64,000 bases of DNA from Roseibacterium elongatum DSM 19469 (GCF_000590925.1 NZ_CP004372.1:72001-136000); one strand, 5' to 3'; numbered from the stretch's first letter, positions 30,764 to 40,608 are shown. Notes: generated by a model from the letters alone, not told the origin. Numbers and translations: made by a program.

Positions 30764-33004
30764 ATGGTCGAGCAATCCGAAAGTGAAAGTCGCAAGCTGC
30801 TGTCACGGCTGCAGGCCGTGATGGCCGACGCGGCCGCCGGACAGGAACGGCTGGATCGCATCACGCACCTGATCGCGGATTCGATGGGGTCCGAGGTGTG
30901 CTCGATCTACCTGTTGCGCGATTCCGACACGCTGGAGCTTTGCGCCACCCAGGGCCTCGCGCCCGAGGCGGTACATGTCACCCGCATGCGCATCGGCGAA
31001 GGGCTGGTTGGCCGGGTTGCCCGACAGGCCCGGCCGGTCAACACCGCCAACGCCCCGGCCGAACGTGGCTTTCGCTACATGCCGGAAACCGGGGAAGAGG
31101 CCTATTCCTCGTTCCTTGGCGTGCCGATCCAGCGGTTGGGCGAGCGCCTGGGCGTTCTGGTGGTGCAGTCGAAGGAAGCGCGCGAGTTTTCGGGCGACGA
31201 GGTCTATGCCCTCGAAGTGGTCGCCATGGTGATCGCCGAGATGACCGAACTGGGCGCCTTTATCGGCGAAGGCGCCGCGATGCGCGCGCGCCATCAGCAA
31301 CAGGTCCTGTTGCGGGGCTCGGTGGCGCAGGAAGGCACCGCGATGGGCCATGTCTGGCTGCACGAGCCGCGCGTCGTCGTCACCCGCCCCGTCGCCGACG
31401 ACCCCGATACCGAGTCCGAGCGCCTGCGCGCCGCCGTGGCGCAGTTGCGCCTCGACGTGGACGAGATGCTGACCCGCGCGCCCGGATCGGATACCGAGCA
31501 GCGCGAGGTGCTGGAAGCCTACCGCATGTTCGCCCGCTCGCGCGGCTGGATGCGCCGCATGGAAGAGGACATCCAGCGTGGCCTGTCGGCCGAGGCCGCC
31601 GTCGAAAAGGAGCAATCGACCGCCCGCGCGCGGATGGAGACCCTGCCCGACGCCTATCTGCGCGAGCGCTTGCATGACCTCGACGACCTGTCGAACCGGC
31701 TGCTGCGCCTGCTGACCGGGCAGGGCAAGGATACCGGCGCCGAATTGCCGCCCGATCCGATCCTCGTGGCGCGCAATATCGGGCCTGCGGAATTGCTCGA
31801 CTACGGCCGGCGCCTCAAGGGCGTCGTGCTCGAGGAGGGCTCGGTCGGCAGCCACGCCGCCATCGTGGCGCGGGCGCTGGCGATCCCGCTGGTCATCCAC
31901 GCCAGCCGCATCACCACCGAGGCGCTGAACGGCGACCCGATCATGCTGGACGGCGATCAGGGCATCGTCCATCTGCGCCCCGAAGAGGCCGTGGCCGAGG
32001 CGTTCCGCGACAAGCTGGCAATGCAGGCCGAAGCGCAGGAGCGCTATGCCTCGATCCGCGACAAGCCCGCCGAAAGCCTGTGTGGTACGGTCGTGTCGCT
32101 TCAGATGAATGCCGGGCTGATGGCCGATCTGCCCTCGCTGCCCTCGTCGGGGGCCGATGGTGTCGGCCTGTTCCGCACGGAATTGCAGTTTCTGACCCGA
32201 AACAAGGTGCCGCGCCGGGGCGAACTGGCGGCGCTCTATGCGCGTGTCATGGATGCAGCCCAGGGCAAGCGCGTGGTGTTCCGCACCCTCGATATCGGGT
32301 CGGACAAGGTGCTGCCCTACATGAAACCCACCGAAGAGCCGAACCCCGCCCTGGGCTGGCGCGCGATCCGGGTGGGGTTGGACAAACCGGGCGTCATGCG
32401 GATGCAACTGCAGGCGCTGATCCGGGCCGCGAACGGCCGCCCGCTGTCGGTGATGTTTCCCTTCATCGCCCAGCTCGAGGAGTTTACCGCCGCCCGCGAT
32501 CACCTGTTGCGCGAAATCGACCGCGAGGCGGCCCTGGGCCGTGCCCTGCCGGAAACGCTGGAAATCGGCGCGATGCTGGAAACCCCCAGCCTTGCCTTCG
32601 CGCCGCGCCAGTTCTTCGAGATGGCCGATTTCATCTCGATCGGCGGCAATGATCTCAAGCAGTTCTTCTTCGCCGCCGACCGCGAAAACGAGCGCGTGCG
32701 CAAGCGCTACGACACGCTGAACGTCTCCTTCCTGACCTTTCTGGAGCAGATCGTGCATCGCTGCTCGGAGACCGGCACCTCGCTCAGTTTCTGCGGCGAG
32801 GATGCGGGCCGCCCGCTCGAGGCGGTCTGCTTTGCCGCCATGGGTCTGCGCACGCTATCGATGCGCCCGGCGTCGATCGGGCCGGTCAAATCCCTGCTGC
32901 GCCGCGTCGATCTGCGCGAGGCGCGCAGCATCATCAACGAGGCCCGCGCCGAAGGCTGCCAATCGGTACGGCCTGCCGTGATGGCCTGGCTGCGCCGTCA
33001 GTGA
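30764..33004 (+). CDS. ptsP: PtsP, phosphoenolpyruvate-protein phosphotransferase of the nitrogen PTS (enzyme I-Ntr)
   Basis: 746 residues from ATG 30764; an ATG three codons earlier is also possible. The N-terminal GAF domain (about 20-160) is followed by the enzyme I architecture: phospho-accepting His364 in GSVGSHAAIVARA, the PEP-binding barrel (LFRTELQFL, DIGSDKVLPY) and the C-terminal catalytic Cys in SFCGEDAGRP. The protein takes phosphate from PEP and passes it to NPr, a regulatory relay tied to nitrogen and carbon status through the GAF domain. Other nitrogen-PTS genes are not in view. Confidence 0.93.
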   Translation: MVEQSESESRKLLSRLQAVMADAAAGQERLDRITHLIADSMGSEVCSIYLLRDSDTLELCATQGLAPEAVHVTRMRIGEGLVGRVARQARPVNTANAPAERGFRYMPETGEEAYSSFLGVPIQRLGERLGVLVVQSKEAREFSGDEVYALEVVAMVIAEMTELGAFIGEGAAMRARHQQQVLLRGSVAQEGTAMGHVWLHEPRVVVTRPVADDPDTESERLRAAVAQLRLDVDEMLTRAPGSDTEQREVLEAYRMFARSRGWMRRMEEDIQRGLSAEAAVEKEQSTARARMETLPDAYLRERLHDLDDLSNRLLRLLTGQGKDTGAELPPDPILVARNIGPAELLDYGRRLKGVVLEEGSVGSHAAIVARALAIPLVIHASRITTEALNGDPIMLDGDQGIVHLRPEEAVAEAFRDKLAMQAEAQERYASIRDKPAESLCGTVVSLQMNAGLMADLPSLPSSGADGVGLFRTELQFLTRNKVPRRGELAALYARVMDAAQGKRVVFRTLDIGSDKVLPYMKPTEEPNPALGWRAIRVGLDKPGVMRMQLQALIRAANGRPLSVMFPFIAQLEEFTAARDHLLREIDREAALGRALPETLEIGAMLETPSLAFAPRQFFEMADFISIGGNDLKQFFFAADRENERVRKRYDTLNVSFLTFLEQIVHRCSETGTSLSFCGEDAGRPLEAVCFAAMGLRTLSMRPASIGPVKSLLRRVDLREARSIINEARAEGCQSVRPAVMAWLRRQ

Positions 33005-33063
33005 CGCCCTGGCAGCCGGGTGTGGATGGCCCGGCCGCAGGCGCAGCCTGCCGGGTCCGGCGT

Positions 33064-33097
33064 GTGACCCCGCGCAGGCCTGCCTGCGCGGGGTCAC
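33064..33097. terminator. Fifteen-base-pair hairpin between convergent ptsP and the flavin reductase gene
   Basis: Perfect 15-bp arms, 33064-33078 (GTGACCCCGCGCAGG) and 33083-33097, with a four-base loop CCTG. It lies between two converging genes. The absence of a T tract on either side makes it a structural barrier or RNA-end protector rather than a textbook intrinsic terminator. Confidence 0.6.
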
Positions 33098-33133
33098 TGG
33101 CGGAATGCCCCCCGCCTTTATGGGCCCCGCCCC

Positions 33134-33739
33134 TTACTCGCCCGGACGCTTGAGGCTGAACACCTCGCGCACGACCGAGTAATCGCGATACCCCAGGCGC
33201 GTCAGTGGATTGAACGACAAAACATCGAACATCCCGTCTTTCAGGCAATCGTCGCGCAGATGCACGCCAACCACCTCGCCGAAGACGGCAAAATTGGCCG
33301 CGCCTTCCAGTTTCACGATCTGCGTCAGCCGGCATTCCAGATTGGCCGGCGCCGCGGCCACCCGCGAACAGGGGATGGTTTCGCACGCCTCCCGCGTTAT
33401 CCCGGCCAGATCGAACTCGTCGGTTTCCCTGGGCCAGGGCCCCGAGGTCTGGTTCATCACGTCGCGCATCGCGTATTCCACCACATTGACGCAGAACACC
33501 CCCGTATCGCGGATATTGGCGACGCTGTCCTTGGTGTCGCCGCGATCATCCTTGGCCGAGGTCGAGGCGAACATCACCTGCGGCGGCACATAGGCTACGG
33601 CATTGAAGAACGAATAGGGCGCCAGGTTTTCCGACCCGTCCGCGCCGCGTGTGGAAATCCAGCCGATGGGCCGAGGCGTGACGATCGCATTGAACGGGTT
33701 GTGTGGCAGGCCGTGGCCGTCCTCGGGGCGATAGAACAT
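33134..33739 (-). CDS. Flavin reductase-like FMN-binding protein
   Basis: 201 residues. MFYRPEDGHGLPHNPFNAIV, then PRPIGWISTRG and NLAPYSFFNAVAYVPPQVMF, is the flavin-binding split-barrel pattern of the flavin reductase-like family (PF01613). Members bind FMN and reduce flavins or act as oxidoreductase partners. The start at 33739 is preceded by GGGAGA. No monooxygenase partner is adjacent, so its role is open. Confidence 0.82.
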   Translation of the reverse strand: MFYRPEDGHGLPHNPFNAIVTPRPIGWISTRGADGSENLAPYSFFNAVAYVPPQVMFASTSAKDDRGDTKDSVANIRDTGVFCVNVVEYAMRDVMNQTSGPWPRETDEFDLAGITREACETIPCSRVAAAPANLECRLTQIVKLEGAANFAVFGEVVGVHLRDDCLKDGMFDVLSFNPLTRLGYRDYSVVREVFSLKRPGE

Positions 33740-33825
33740 CTTGCTGCGTCTCCCTTCGCATGTTTGGCAAAGGGGTAGCGCCGTGCTAGGGCCGGGGCCA
33801 GAGGCAAGAGGGCTTTTTCCGACAG

Positions 33826-34314
33826 ATGTATGCGTTGTCCCGCGAAACCGCCGATGACCGGTGGGAGGTCGAAGCGCTCTATGACCTGTGTTTCGCCCCC
33901 GGTCGCGAGGCCTTGTCGAGCTACCGCCTGCGCGACGGCATCGCGCCTGTCCATGCGCTCTGCCTCGTGGCGCGCGATCCCGATGGCATTCTCGGCGGCG
34001 CGATCCGGTTCTGGCCGGTGCGCGTCGGGCGCGCCGAGGCGCTGTTGCTGGGGCCGGTGGCCGTACACCCGACGCGACAGGGCGAGGGGCTGGGCGGCTT
34101 GCTGATCCGCGAGGGGGTCGAACGGGCCACGGACCTGTCATGGCCCCGCATCCTCTTGGTGGGCGATGCGCCGTACTATTCCCGGTTCGGGTTCCGGCAG
34201 TTGGACGGGGTCGAGATGCCGCCGCCCACCAACCCGGCGCGCGTGCTGGGCACGGGGAACTGGGCGGGCATCACCGGCCGGGTCACGCGCTGGGGCGCCG
34301 AGGAAGGGCACTGA
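33826..34314 (+). CDS. GNAT-family N-acetyltransferase (YhbS-like)
   Basis: 162 residues with a clear acetyl-CoA loop, VAVHPTRQGEGLGGLLIREG, and the C-terminal YYSRFGFRQL typical of YhbS/predicted GNATs. It probably acetylates a small amine or antibiotic-like compound; the substrate is unknown. It is divergent from the flavin reductase gene and convergent with the GMC oxidoreductase gene, with only six bases between stops. Confidence 0.83.
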   Translation: MYALSRETADDRWEVEALYDLCFAPGREALSSYRLRDGIAPVHALCLVARDPDGILGGAIRFWPVRVGRAEALLLGPVAVHPTRQGEGLGGLLIREGVERATDLSWPRILLVGDAPYYSRFGFRQLDGVEMPPPTNPARVLGTGNWAGITGRVTRWGAEEGH

Positions 34315-34320
34315 CCCCCG

Positions 34321-35945
34321 TCACCGCTCGCGCAGACGGTCCAGGATCATGTCGCTGGCCTTTTCCGCGATCATCGTCACCGGCGCATGGGTGTTGCCGC
34401 TGGTAATCGTCGGCATCACCGAGGCATCCGCGATCGACAGGCCGTCCATGCCCTTCAGCCGCAGGTCTGGCCCCACCACCGCGGCGTCGTCCACGCCCAT
34501 GCGCGCCGTCGAGACCGGGTGGAAGATCGTCGTCGAGATATCGCCCGCCGCCGTCAACAGCATCTCTTCGCCATCGATCTCGGGCCCGGGCTTGATCTCG
34601 ACGGGGTGGAACCGCGCCATGGCCGCGGTTGCCATCAGCCGCCGGGCATGGCGGATCGAGTCCACCGCCACCCGCTGATCGGTGGCGGCCGACAGGTAAT
34701 TTGGCCGGATCGCCGGTGCCTTGGCCGGGTCCGGGCCGGTGACATGCACGCTGCCCCGGCTGTCGGGGCGCAGATTGCAGACCGACACGGTCAGGGCCGG
34801 AAACGAATGCAGCGGCTGGCCGAACGCCTCGAGCGACAGCGGTTGGACGTGATACTCGATATTCGGGGTGTCATGCTCGGGCGAGGAGCGCGTGAAGATG
34901 CCGAATTGCGACGGCGCCATGGCCAGCGGCCCGCGTCGGCGCAGCGCGTAATCCAGCCCGATTTTCAGCTTGCCCATTACCGTCGCGTAGTGATCGTTGA
35001 GGGTCTGCGCGCCCTCGATCCGATAGATCGTGCGGATCTGCAGGTGATCGGCCAGGTTTTCTCCGACACCGGGCGCATCAAGCGCCACATCGATCCCCAG
35101 CGATTGCAGCAGGTCCCCCCGCCCGATCCCCGACAATTCGAGGATCTTGGGTGTCCCGATGGCGCCGGCCGACAGGACGACCTCGCCCCGCGCCCGTGCA
35201 TGGAAGACCTGCCCTTCCTGGCGAAAGGCCACGCCGGTCACCCGCCCCGATGCGAGCGTCAGGCTGTCCACCTCGGCCCCGGTCACGATGCGCAGATTGT
35301 CGCGATGCCGCGCGGGATCGAGAAATGCCTTGCGCGCGTTCCACCGCCATCCCCGACGCTGGTTGACCTCGAAATAGCCGGCCCCCTCGTTGTCGCCGCG
35401 ATTGAAATCGTCGGTCCGGGGGATGCCCAGTTCCTGCGCGGCGTCGATGACCGCGTCCAGAACGGGCCAACTCAACCGCTGTTTTTCGACGCGCAGTTCG
35501 CCCGTGACGCCATGGGCCGCATCCCCGCCGCCGTGATGCCCCTCGGAGCGTTTGAAATAGGGCAGAACGTCGTCCCAGCCCCATCCGACATTGCCCATCT
35601 GACGCCACAGGTCATAATCTCGCGCCTGTCCCGCATGTAGATCATGCCGTTGATCGACGAACATCCGCCCAGCACCTTGCCGCGCGGATAGGCCAGCGCC
35701 CGCCCGTTCAGGCCCGGCTCGGCCTCGGTTTTCAGGCACCAATCCAGGCGCGGATCGCCCATCGCATAGAGGTATCCGACCGGCACATGCACCCAAGGGT
35801 GGTTGTCATGCCCCCCGGCCTCGAGCAAGAGCACACGCAAGCGCGGATCGGCTGACACCCGATTGGCCAGAACGCACCCGGCCGAGCCCGCCCCGACCAC
35901 GATCACGTCCCACTCTCCGAAGCTGCGCGTCACACTGTCCCGCAT
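34321..35945 (-). CDS. GMC-family FAD oxidoreductase (choline/alcohol dehydrogenase type), frameshifted in this sequence
   Basis: The gene starts at ATG 35945 after a GGGGGGG ribosome site. The FAD motif VIVVGAGSAGCVLANR and the GMC signature GKVLGGCSSINGMIYMR are in the N part. At 35630-35632 the frame breaks and the expected GQARDYDLWRQMGNVGWGWD continues in another frame to the C-terminal NTHAPVTMIAEKASDMI. Adding one G (GGG to GGGG) gives 541 residues, normal for choline dehydrogenase-like enzymes. Such enzymes oxidise alcohols to aldehydes with FAD. The substrate is unknown; no betB or transporter is adjacent. Confidence 0.88.
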
Positions 35946-36029
35946 CGCGTCCCCCCCTCTGCCCTGGTGCAAAAGGGCGTAGGCCATCCGCGGCATCGGG
36001 TCCAGCCGGATCGCGGCGCGGGGCGGCCC

Positions 36030-36560
36030 CTACAGGGTGATGTCGGCCGGAATGATGGGCCGTACGGCCGGCCGCTTCAGCAGCGGGGCAAGCCTGTCCA
36101 GAAAGCCGGAAATCCGGCTGCCGCCGGCGGCATCTGGCGATGCCGAGGGGATATCGCCCGCGCCCAGGCACAGGACCGCGGGGGTCAGCGCGCCGTCCAG
36201 ACGCGCCAGATCGGTCTCGAGGCACGCCATGGCGCCCAACCGCCGACATGTCATGAAGACACCCGCCACCGGCGGCAGACGATCGGGCGCCGAGAGCAAT
36301 CGGCGAAGTGGCGGCGCAAGACAGCCCCGCCAGATCGGCCCGCCCACGATCAGCAGATCGGCAGCGCCGATTGCCGGACGCACCGAGATGTCGGGCAAGA
36401 TGCCGCGCACCGCATCGCTTTGGGCGCGCAGCCACCCGAAGGGGCCGTCGTAACGGGGGCAAATCACCTCCGAGATCTCCGCCCCGGTCGCCTTTGCCAG
36501 AAGGCGCGCAAGCGCGCGCGTGTGACCACTGCTTGAATACATGACGATCCGGGCCTGCAT
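36030..36560 (-). CDS. Flavodoxin-like protein
   Basis: 176 residues. The N terminus ARIVMYSSSGHTRALARLLA is the FMN phosphate-binding loop of flavodoxins, and LLIVGGPIWRGCLAPPLRRL matches the second flavin loop. It is longer than electron-transfer flavodoxins at the C terminus. The family includes flavodoxins, multimeric WrbA-like quinone reductases and protoporphyrinogen oxidase HemG; which applies cannot be said. A palindrome lies 27 bases upstream of the start and may control it. Confidence 0.75.
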   Translation of the reverse strand: MQARIVMYSSSGHTRALARLLAKATGAEISEVICPRYDGPFGWLRAQSDAVRGILPDISVRPAIGAADLLIVGGPIWRGCLAPPLRRLLSAPDRLPPVAGVFMTCRRLGAMACLETDLARLDGALTPAVLCLGAGDIPSASPDAAGGSRISGFLDRLAPLLKRPAVRPIIPADITL

Positions 36561-36586
36561 CGCGTTTCCCTTTCACCGGATATCTC

Positions 36587-36606
36587 ATCATTTCGCATGA
36601 AATGAT
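36587..36606. promoter_or_regulatory. Candidate operator upstream of the flavodoxin-like gene
   Basis: Inverted repeat with 8-bp arms ATCATTTC/GAAATGAT around a central GCAT, set in an AT-rich stretch that stands out from the GC-rich surroundings. The position, just upstream of the start codon at 36560, fits a repressor site. The binding protein is unknown. Confidence 0.5.
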
Positions 36607-36718
36607 TTCGGATTGCCAGAAGAAACTGACACGCGGACTGTCAACTTGAGCGGTCTTGCATGTGACGGCATCTGGTGGTTCTGCTTGCATCGACAATCCA
36701 GCACAGGAGACGGATGGC

Positions 36719-37591
36719 ATGGGCACCAAGATCGGGGTGATCGGCGGATCGGGCGTTTACGAGATTGACGGTCTGCAAGACGCGGCTTGGGTCGATATCG
36801 ACAGCCCGTTCGGCGCCCCTTCGGACCAGATCCTGACCGGCCGACTGGGCGGGGTCGAAATGGCGTTTCTGCCGCGGCATGGGCGCGGCCATGTGCATTC
36901 GCCCTCGACCGTGCCCTACCGCGCCAATATCGACGCGCTCAAACGCCTTGGCGTCACGGATGTCATCAGTGTATCGGCCTGCGGATCGTTCCGCGAGGAG
37001 ATGGCGCCTGGCGATTTCGTCATCGTGGATCAGTTCATCGACCGCACCTTTGCCCGCGAGAAGAGCTTTTTCGGAACCGGCCTCGTGGCCCATGTCTCGG
37101 TCGCCCACCCGACCTGCCCGCGCCTGTCGCAAGCCTGTCTCGAGGCCGCCCGCGCCGAAGGCATCAAGGTGCATGACGGCGGCACCTATCTGGCGATGGA
37201 AGGGCCGCAATTCTCGTCGATGGCGGAATCGAAACTGTATCGCGACGCCTGGGGCTGCGACGTGATCGGCATGACCAACATGCCCGAGGCCAAACTCGCC
37301 CGCGAGGCCGAGCTGTGTTACGCCTCGGTCGCGATGATCACCGATTACGACAGCTGGCACCCCGATCACGGGGCGGTGGATATCTCGGACATCATCGCCA
37401 CCCTGACCGGCAACGCCGACAAGGCCCGCGCGCTGGTCGCCCGCCTGCCCGCCCTGCTGGGGCCCGAGCGCGCGCCCTGCCCCCATGGATGCGACCGCGC
37501 GCTGGAGCATGCGATCCTGACCGCGCCCGAAAAACGCGATCCCGCGATGATCGAAAAGCTGTCGGCCGTGGCCGGCCGCGTTCTGGGCTAG
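36719..37591 (+). CDS. mtnP: S-methyl-5'-thioadenosine phosphorylase
   Basis: 290 residues from ATG 36719, preceded by AGGAG. IGVIGGSGVYEIDGL, FLPRHGRGHVHSPSTVPYRA and EGPQFSSMAESKLYRDAW with GMTNMPEA are the family signatures for phosphate, ribose and base binding. It splits methylthioadenosine (by-product of polyamine and homoserine-lactone synthesis) into adenine and methylthioribose 1-phosphate. apt, which reuses the adenine, follows two genes later on the same strand. Confidence 0.95.
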   Translation: MGTKIGVIGGSGVYEIDGLQDAAWVDIDSPFGAPSDQILTGRLGGVEMAFLPRHGRGHVHSPSTVPYRANIDALKRLGVTDVISVSACGSFREEMAPGDFVIVDQFIDRTFAREKSFFGTGLVAHVSVAHPTCPRLSQACLEAARAEGIKVHDGGTYLAMEGPQFSSMAESKLYRDAWGCDVIGMTNMPEAKLAREAELCYASVAMITDYDSWHPDHGAVDISDIIATLTGNADKARALVARLPALLGPERAPCPHGCDRALEHAILTAPEKRDPAMIEKLSAVAGRVLG

Positions 37592-37600
37592 GACCGGCCC

Positions 37601-38224
37601 ATGCCGCTGGAAACATGGCTGACCTTCCTTGCCGCGTCCTTTGTCCTGCTGATCATTCCGGGGCCGACCATCTTGCTTGTGCTGTCCTACGCGCTGAGCC
37701 AGGGGCGGCGGGTCGCCGTCTCGACCGCGGCTGGGGTGGCGCTTGGCGATCTTGTCGCCATGACCGCGTCGCTGGCCGGGCTGGGGGCGTTGGTGCTGGC
37801 CTCGGCAACGGTGTTCACCATTCTGAAATGGATCGGCGCGATCTATCTGGTCTGGCTGGGGGTCAAGCTGATCCGTTCCGCCCGCGCGGGCGCGGTTCAT
37901 CTGCCCGAAACCGGCCTGGCGACGGCGCGACAGACCTTTGGCCACGCGGCAGCCGTCACGGCACTCAACCCCAAATCCATCGCCTTCTTCATCGCCTTCG
38001 TGCCGCAATTCATCGACCCGGCGGCACCGCTTCTGCCGCAATTCGGCATCCTGATCGCCAGTTTCGTGACACTGGCCACCCTGAACGCGCTGGCCTATGC
38101 GCTGTTGGCGGACACGCTGCGGCGCCACCTCGTGCGCCCCGCGGCGATCGCCTGGCTGACGCGGGCGGGCGGCGCCACCCTGATCGGTATGGGCCTGCTG
38201 ACCGCCACGCTCCGCCGTGCCTGA
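37601..38224 (+). CDS. LysE/RhtB-family amino acid exporter
   Basis: 207 residues with about six hydrophobic helices. FLAASFVLLIIPGPTILLVL near the N terminus and the GALxxxxxxxKWIGAIYLVWLGVKL pattern around residues 60-88 are typical of LysE/RhtB permeases, which export amino acids or homoserine lactone-like compounds by proton antiport. It starts nine bases after mtnP. The substrate is unknown. Confidence 0.88.
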   Translation: MPLETWLTFLAASFVLLIIPGPTILLVLSYALSQGRRVAVSTAAGVALGDLVAMTASLAGLGALVLASATVFTILKWIGAIYLVWLGVKLIRSARAGAVHLPETGLATARQTFGHAAAVTALNPKSIAFFIAFVPQFIDPAAPLLPQFGILIASFVTLATLNALAYALLADTLRRHLVRPAAIAWLTRAGGATLIGMGLLTATLRRA

Positions 38225-38313
38225 GCGCGACCGACACCCGATCGCCACACCCGGGCGACTTGCGCCCACCCGTCGCCTTGATCCCGCCCCGACCACTTGC
38301 CATCACAGGGGTC

Positions 38314-38985
38314 ATGTGGCGGTTGTTCCTGATCCTGCTCGGCTTTGCCGCGCTTGTCCCGCGCCCGGTGGCGGCACAGGAATACCTCAGCGTGCGCGGC
38401 CCCCTGTCGGACGAAGCCTTTTATCGCCTTGTCGCCTGCGCCGCGCCGCCCGGCGGGGACTGCGCCAAACCGTTCATCCGCTGGCCTGCGCACCGGCGCT
38501 TGTCGTTGCGGGTCGGCCTCGCGCAGATCAGCGCCGCGTTTGTCGATTATCGGTTTGACCTCGTCGATGCGGCACTGGACGACGCCATCGCCGAGATCAA
38601 CGGCGCCGGCGCACATCTGTTTCTCGAACGCGCCTACGAGCCGCCCTTCGACGTGCCGATCTACCTCGTGGCAACGCCGCAGGGTGGGCGCATTTCGGGC
38701 ACGGGGGTTCCCGAACTGGATGGCACCGACCTCTATATCGGGCGGGTCGCCCTGCGCTCGCGCGGAGAGGAGATCACGGCCGCCGCGATCGCGATCTCGG
38801 CTGACATCCGGCGACGCGAAATCGCCTCGGTCGTCCTGGAAGAGGTCGTCCAGGCGCTCGGACTCATTACCGATATCGCCTCGCCCGCTTACGAGGATTC
38901 GATCTTTGCCGAGAATGGCAATTCCACCGTTCGGCTGCGCGGCCAGGATGCCGCCGCGCTACGCCGGCACTATCCGCGGCTCTGA
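38314..38985 (+). CDS. DUF2927 family exported protein
   Basis: 223 residues. A signal peptide ([22 protein letters not shown]) precedes a domain with [31 protein letters not shown] and [17 protein letters not shown]. The last resembles the active-site helix region of zincin-like DUF2927 proteins, although the metal-binding HExxH is not kept here (EEVVQ). Role unknown. It lies between the LysE-type gene and apt on the same strand. Confidence 0.75.
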   Translation: MWRLFLILLGFAALVPRPVAAQEYLSVRGPLSDEAFYRLVACAAPPGGDCAKPFIRWPAHRRLSLRVGLAQISAAFVDYRFDLVDAALDDAIAEINGAGAHLFLERAYEPPFDVPIYLVATPQGGRISGTGVPELDGTDLYIGRVALRSRGEEITAAAIAISADIRRREIASVVLEEVVQALGLITDIASPAYEDSIFAENGNSTVRLRGQDAAALRRHYPRL

Positions 38986-39011
38986 CCGCACCCAGCAAAA
39001 GGTTTGGCAAC

Positions 39012-39551
39012 ATGCTCGATACCAAGGTGCTGCAGGATTACATCCGCACCATCCCCGATTTCCCGCACGAAGGGATCATGTTTCGCGACGTGACCACCCT
39101 GTTTCAGGACCCGCGCGGGTTTCGCCTTGCGGTCGATCAGTTGCTGGCCCCGTTCGTCGGACAACGCATCGACATGGTGGCCGGCCTCGAGGCGCGGGGT
39201 TTCATCCTAGGGGGCGCGGTGGCCCACCAACTGTCGAAAGGGTTTGTCCCGATCCGCAAGAAGGGCAAGCTGCCCGCGGCGACCATCGAACAGGAGTATG
39301 AACTGGAATACGGAAGCGCCACGGTCGAAATCCATGACGATGCGCTGAAACCGGGCGACAAGGTGCTGCTGGTGGACGACCTGCTGGCAACGGGCGGCAC
39401 GGCCGAAGCGGGGATCAAACTGATCGAACGGCTGGGGGCCGAGGTCGTCGGCTGCGCCTTTGTCGTCGATCTGCCCGAGATCGGCGGCCGCAAAAGGCTG
39501 GAGGATATGGGCATGGCCGTACATGCCCTGTGCCACTACGCCGGCGCCTAG
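39012..39551 (+). CDS. apt: Adenine phosphoribosyltransferase
   Basis: 179 residues. The PRPP-binding loop is [16 protein letters not shown], and the N-terminal [20 protein letters not shown] with [13 protein letters not shown] is typical of Apt. It converts adenine and PRPP to AMP, completing salvage of the adenine released by MtnP upstream. Its stop codon overlaps the stop of the convergent hypothetical gene. Confidence 0.95.
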   Translation: MLDTKVLQDYIRTIPDFPHEGIMFRDVTTLFQDPRGFRLAVDQLLAPFVGQRIDMVAGLEARGFILGGAVAHQLSKGFVPIRKKGKLPAATIEQEYELEYGSATVEIHDDALKPGDKVLLVDDLLATGGTAEAGIKLIERLGAEVVGCAFVVDLPEIGGRKRLEDMGMAVHALCHYAGA

Positions 39552-40317
39552 GCCCTTGCCCCAAGGGCGGCCAGGATCGCCACATCCGGCATTTCCGCGC
39601 CGCCCAAACGGCACCCGTCCCGCACGACCGAGAACATCGCAGAGGGCCAGACCGCGCGGTGGCGCGCCTCTTCGGGGTCGGACAGGCGCTGATGCCGGAT
39701 GTGCAACCCGCGCGCGGCCCCTTCGGCGATCAGACGGTCCGTGCGCCGCTCGAGGCCGGCGCTTTCGCCACTGGTCTGGATCACGGCGCCCGGCCCGATC
39801 AACGCGGCCCGCGCCCGCCAGTCGCGCGGCAACGACGGCAGCGACAGCGCCCGTGCAGAACCCGACCCCACAGGCGCACCTCGTCCGGCCCGGTATCGAG
39901 CGTCAGCCACCCGCGGCCGGGGGCAAGCTCGGGCGCGACCAGCCCCTCGTCGCGACCGGTCATGGCCAGCACGGCGGCATACCCGTAGTAGGTCGCGAAC
40001 CGTTCGACCGCCGCCCAAAGACTGCGGGCCCCGGCGACGGCCTCGGGCCCCGGTGCGACGCGCAGATCATGGACAACCACGGCGCGCGCGGCCCCGTCGA
40101 TCGGACGCCACGACAGACGCCCCGGTTGGAACATGACGAACCCGTTGAGCGGTTCGCGCAACATTCGGATTTCGAGACCTTCGGAAAACCGCGCCATCAG
40201 CCAGGCGCGATCATAGGGCGCATGGGGGGCGGCCAGCATGCGGTCGATCCGCTGAAAGGAACAGCGATCAAAGGTCGGTGGCGACACGGTCACCAGATCT
40301 TTCACCCCTCGCGGCAT
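39548..40317 (-). CDS. Conserved hypothetical protein, frameshifted in this sequence
   Basis: The gene starts [20 protein letters not shown] at 40317. The N part ([27 protein letters not shown]-like core with [29 protein letters not shown]) breaks at the CCC of 39850-39852. The C part continues as [20 protein letters not shown] through [14 protein letters not shown]. Adding one G gives 256 residues. I recall the sequence type from other Rhodobacterales but not a function; the central part has a GNAT-like feel without a clear acetyl-CoA loop. No function is assigned. Confidence 0.65.
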
Positions 40318-40608
40318 GGCGAGCTCCCGTAAACAACATAGGGTTGCGCGTTCTTTGCCAAATTGCCGCACTTGAATGGCGCGCGCCTTGATCTGCCGCA
40401 AACTGGAAAATTGAAGATCTTAACGATTTGTTCACCGTTAAACGGCATGGTTGCGGCACGTGCCGGCCCCAACAGCCGGCATGTGACTGGCTGTTTGTCA
40501 CGTCCCAAGGCTGCGCGCGCTGTCCCAGTCAATGCGCGCAGCCGCCACTCCAAAAGACGGTTCGATACGATTGTCTTCCGGCGCGCGAGCGGCTAGCCCA
40601 TGGCCCGT
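40318..40608. other. Intergenic region upstream of tRNA-Leu with several inverted repeats
   Basis: 291 bases with no supported gene. It contains GTGCCGGC/GCCGGCAT (about 40460-40482), a 10-bp stem GGCTGCGCGC/GCGCGCAGCC around 40510-40545, and TTAACG/CGTTAA arms spaced by ten bases near 40420-40441. The last lies in an AT-richer patch and could be part of a promoter. A small RNA is possible but there is no direct support. Confidence 0.4.

Noticed and set aside
27968..30775. A 935-codon leftward open frame opposite lysC and tarD
   Set aside because: Both plus-strand genes have full catalytic motifs; the antisense reading is low-complexity His/Arg/Gly sequence typical of GC-rich shadows.
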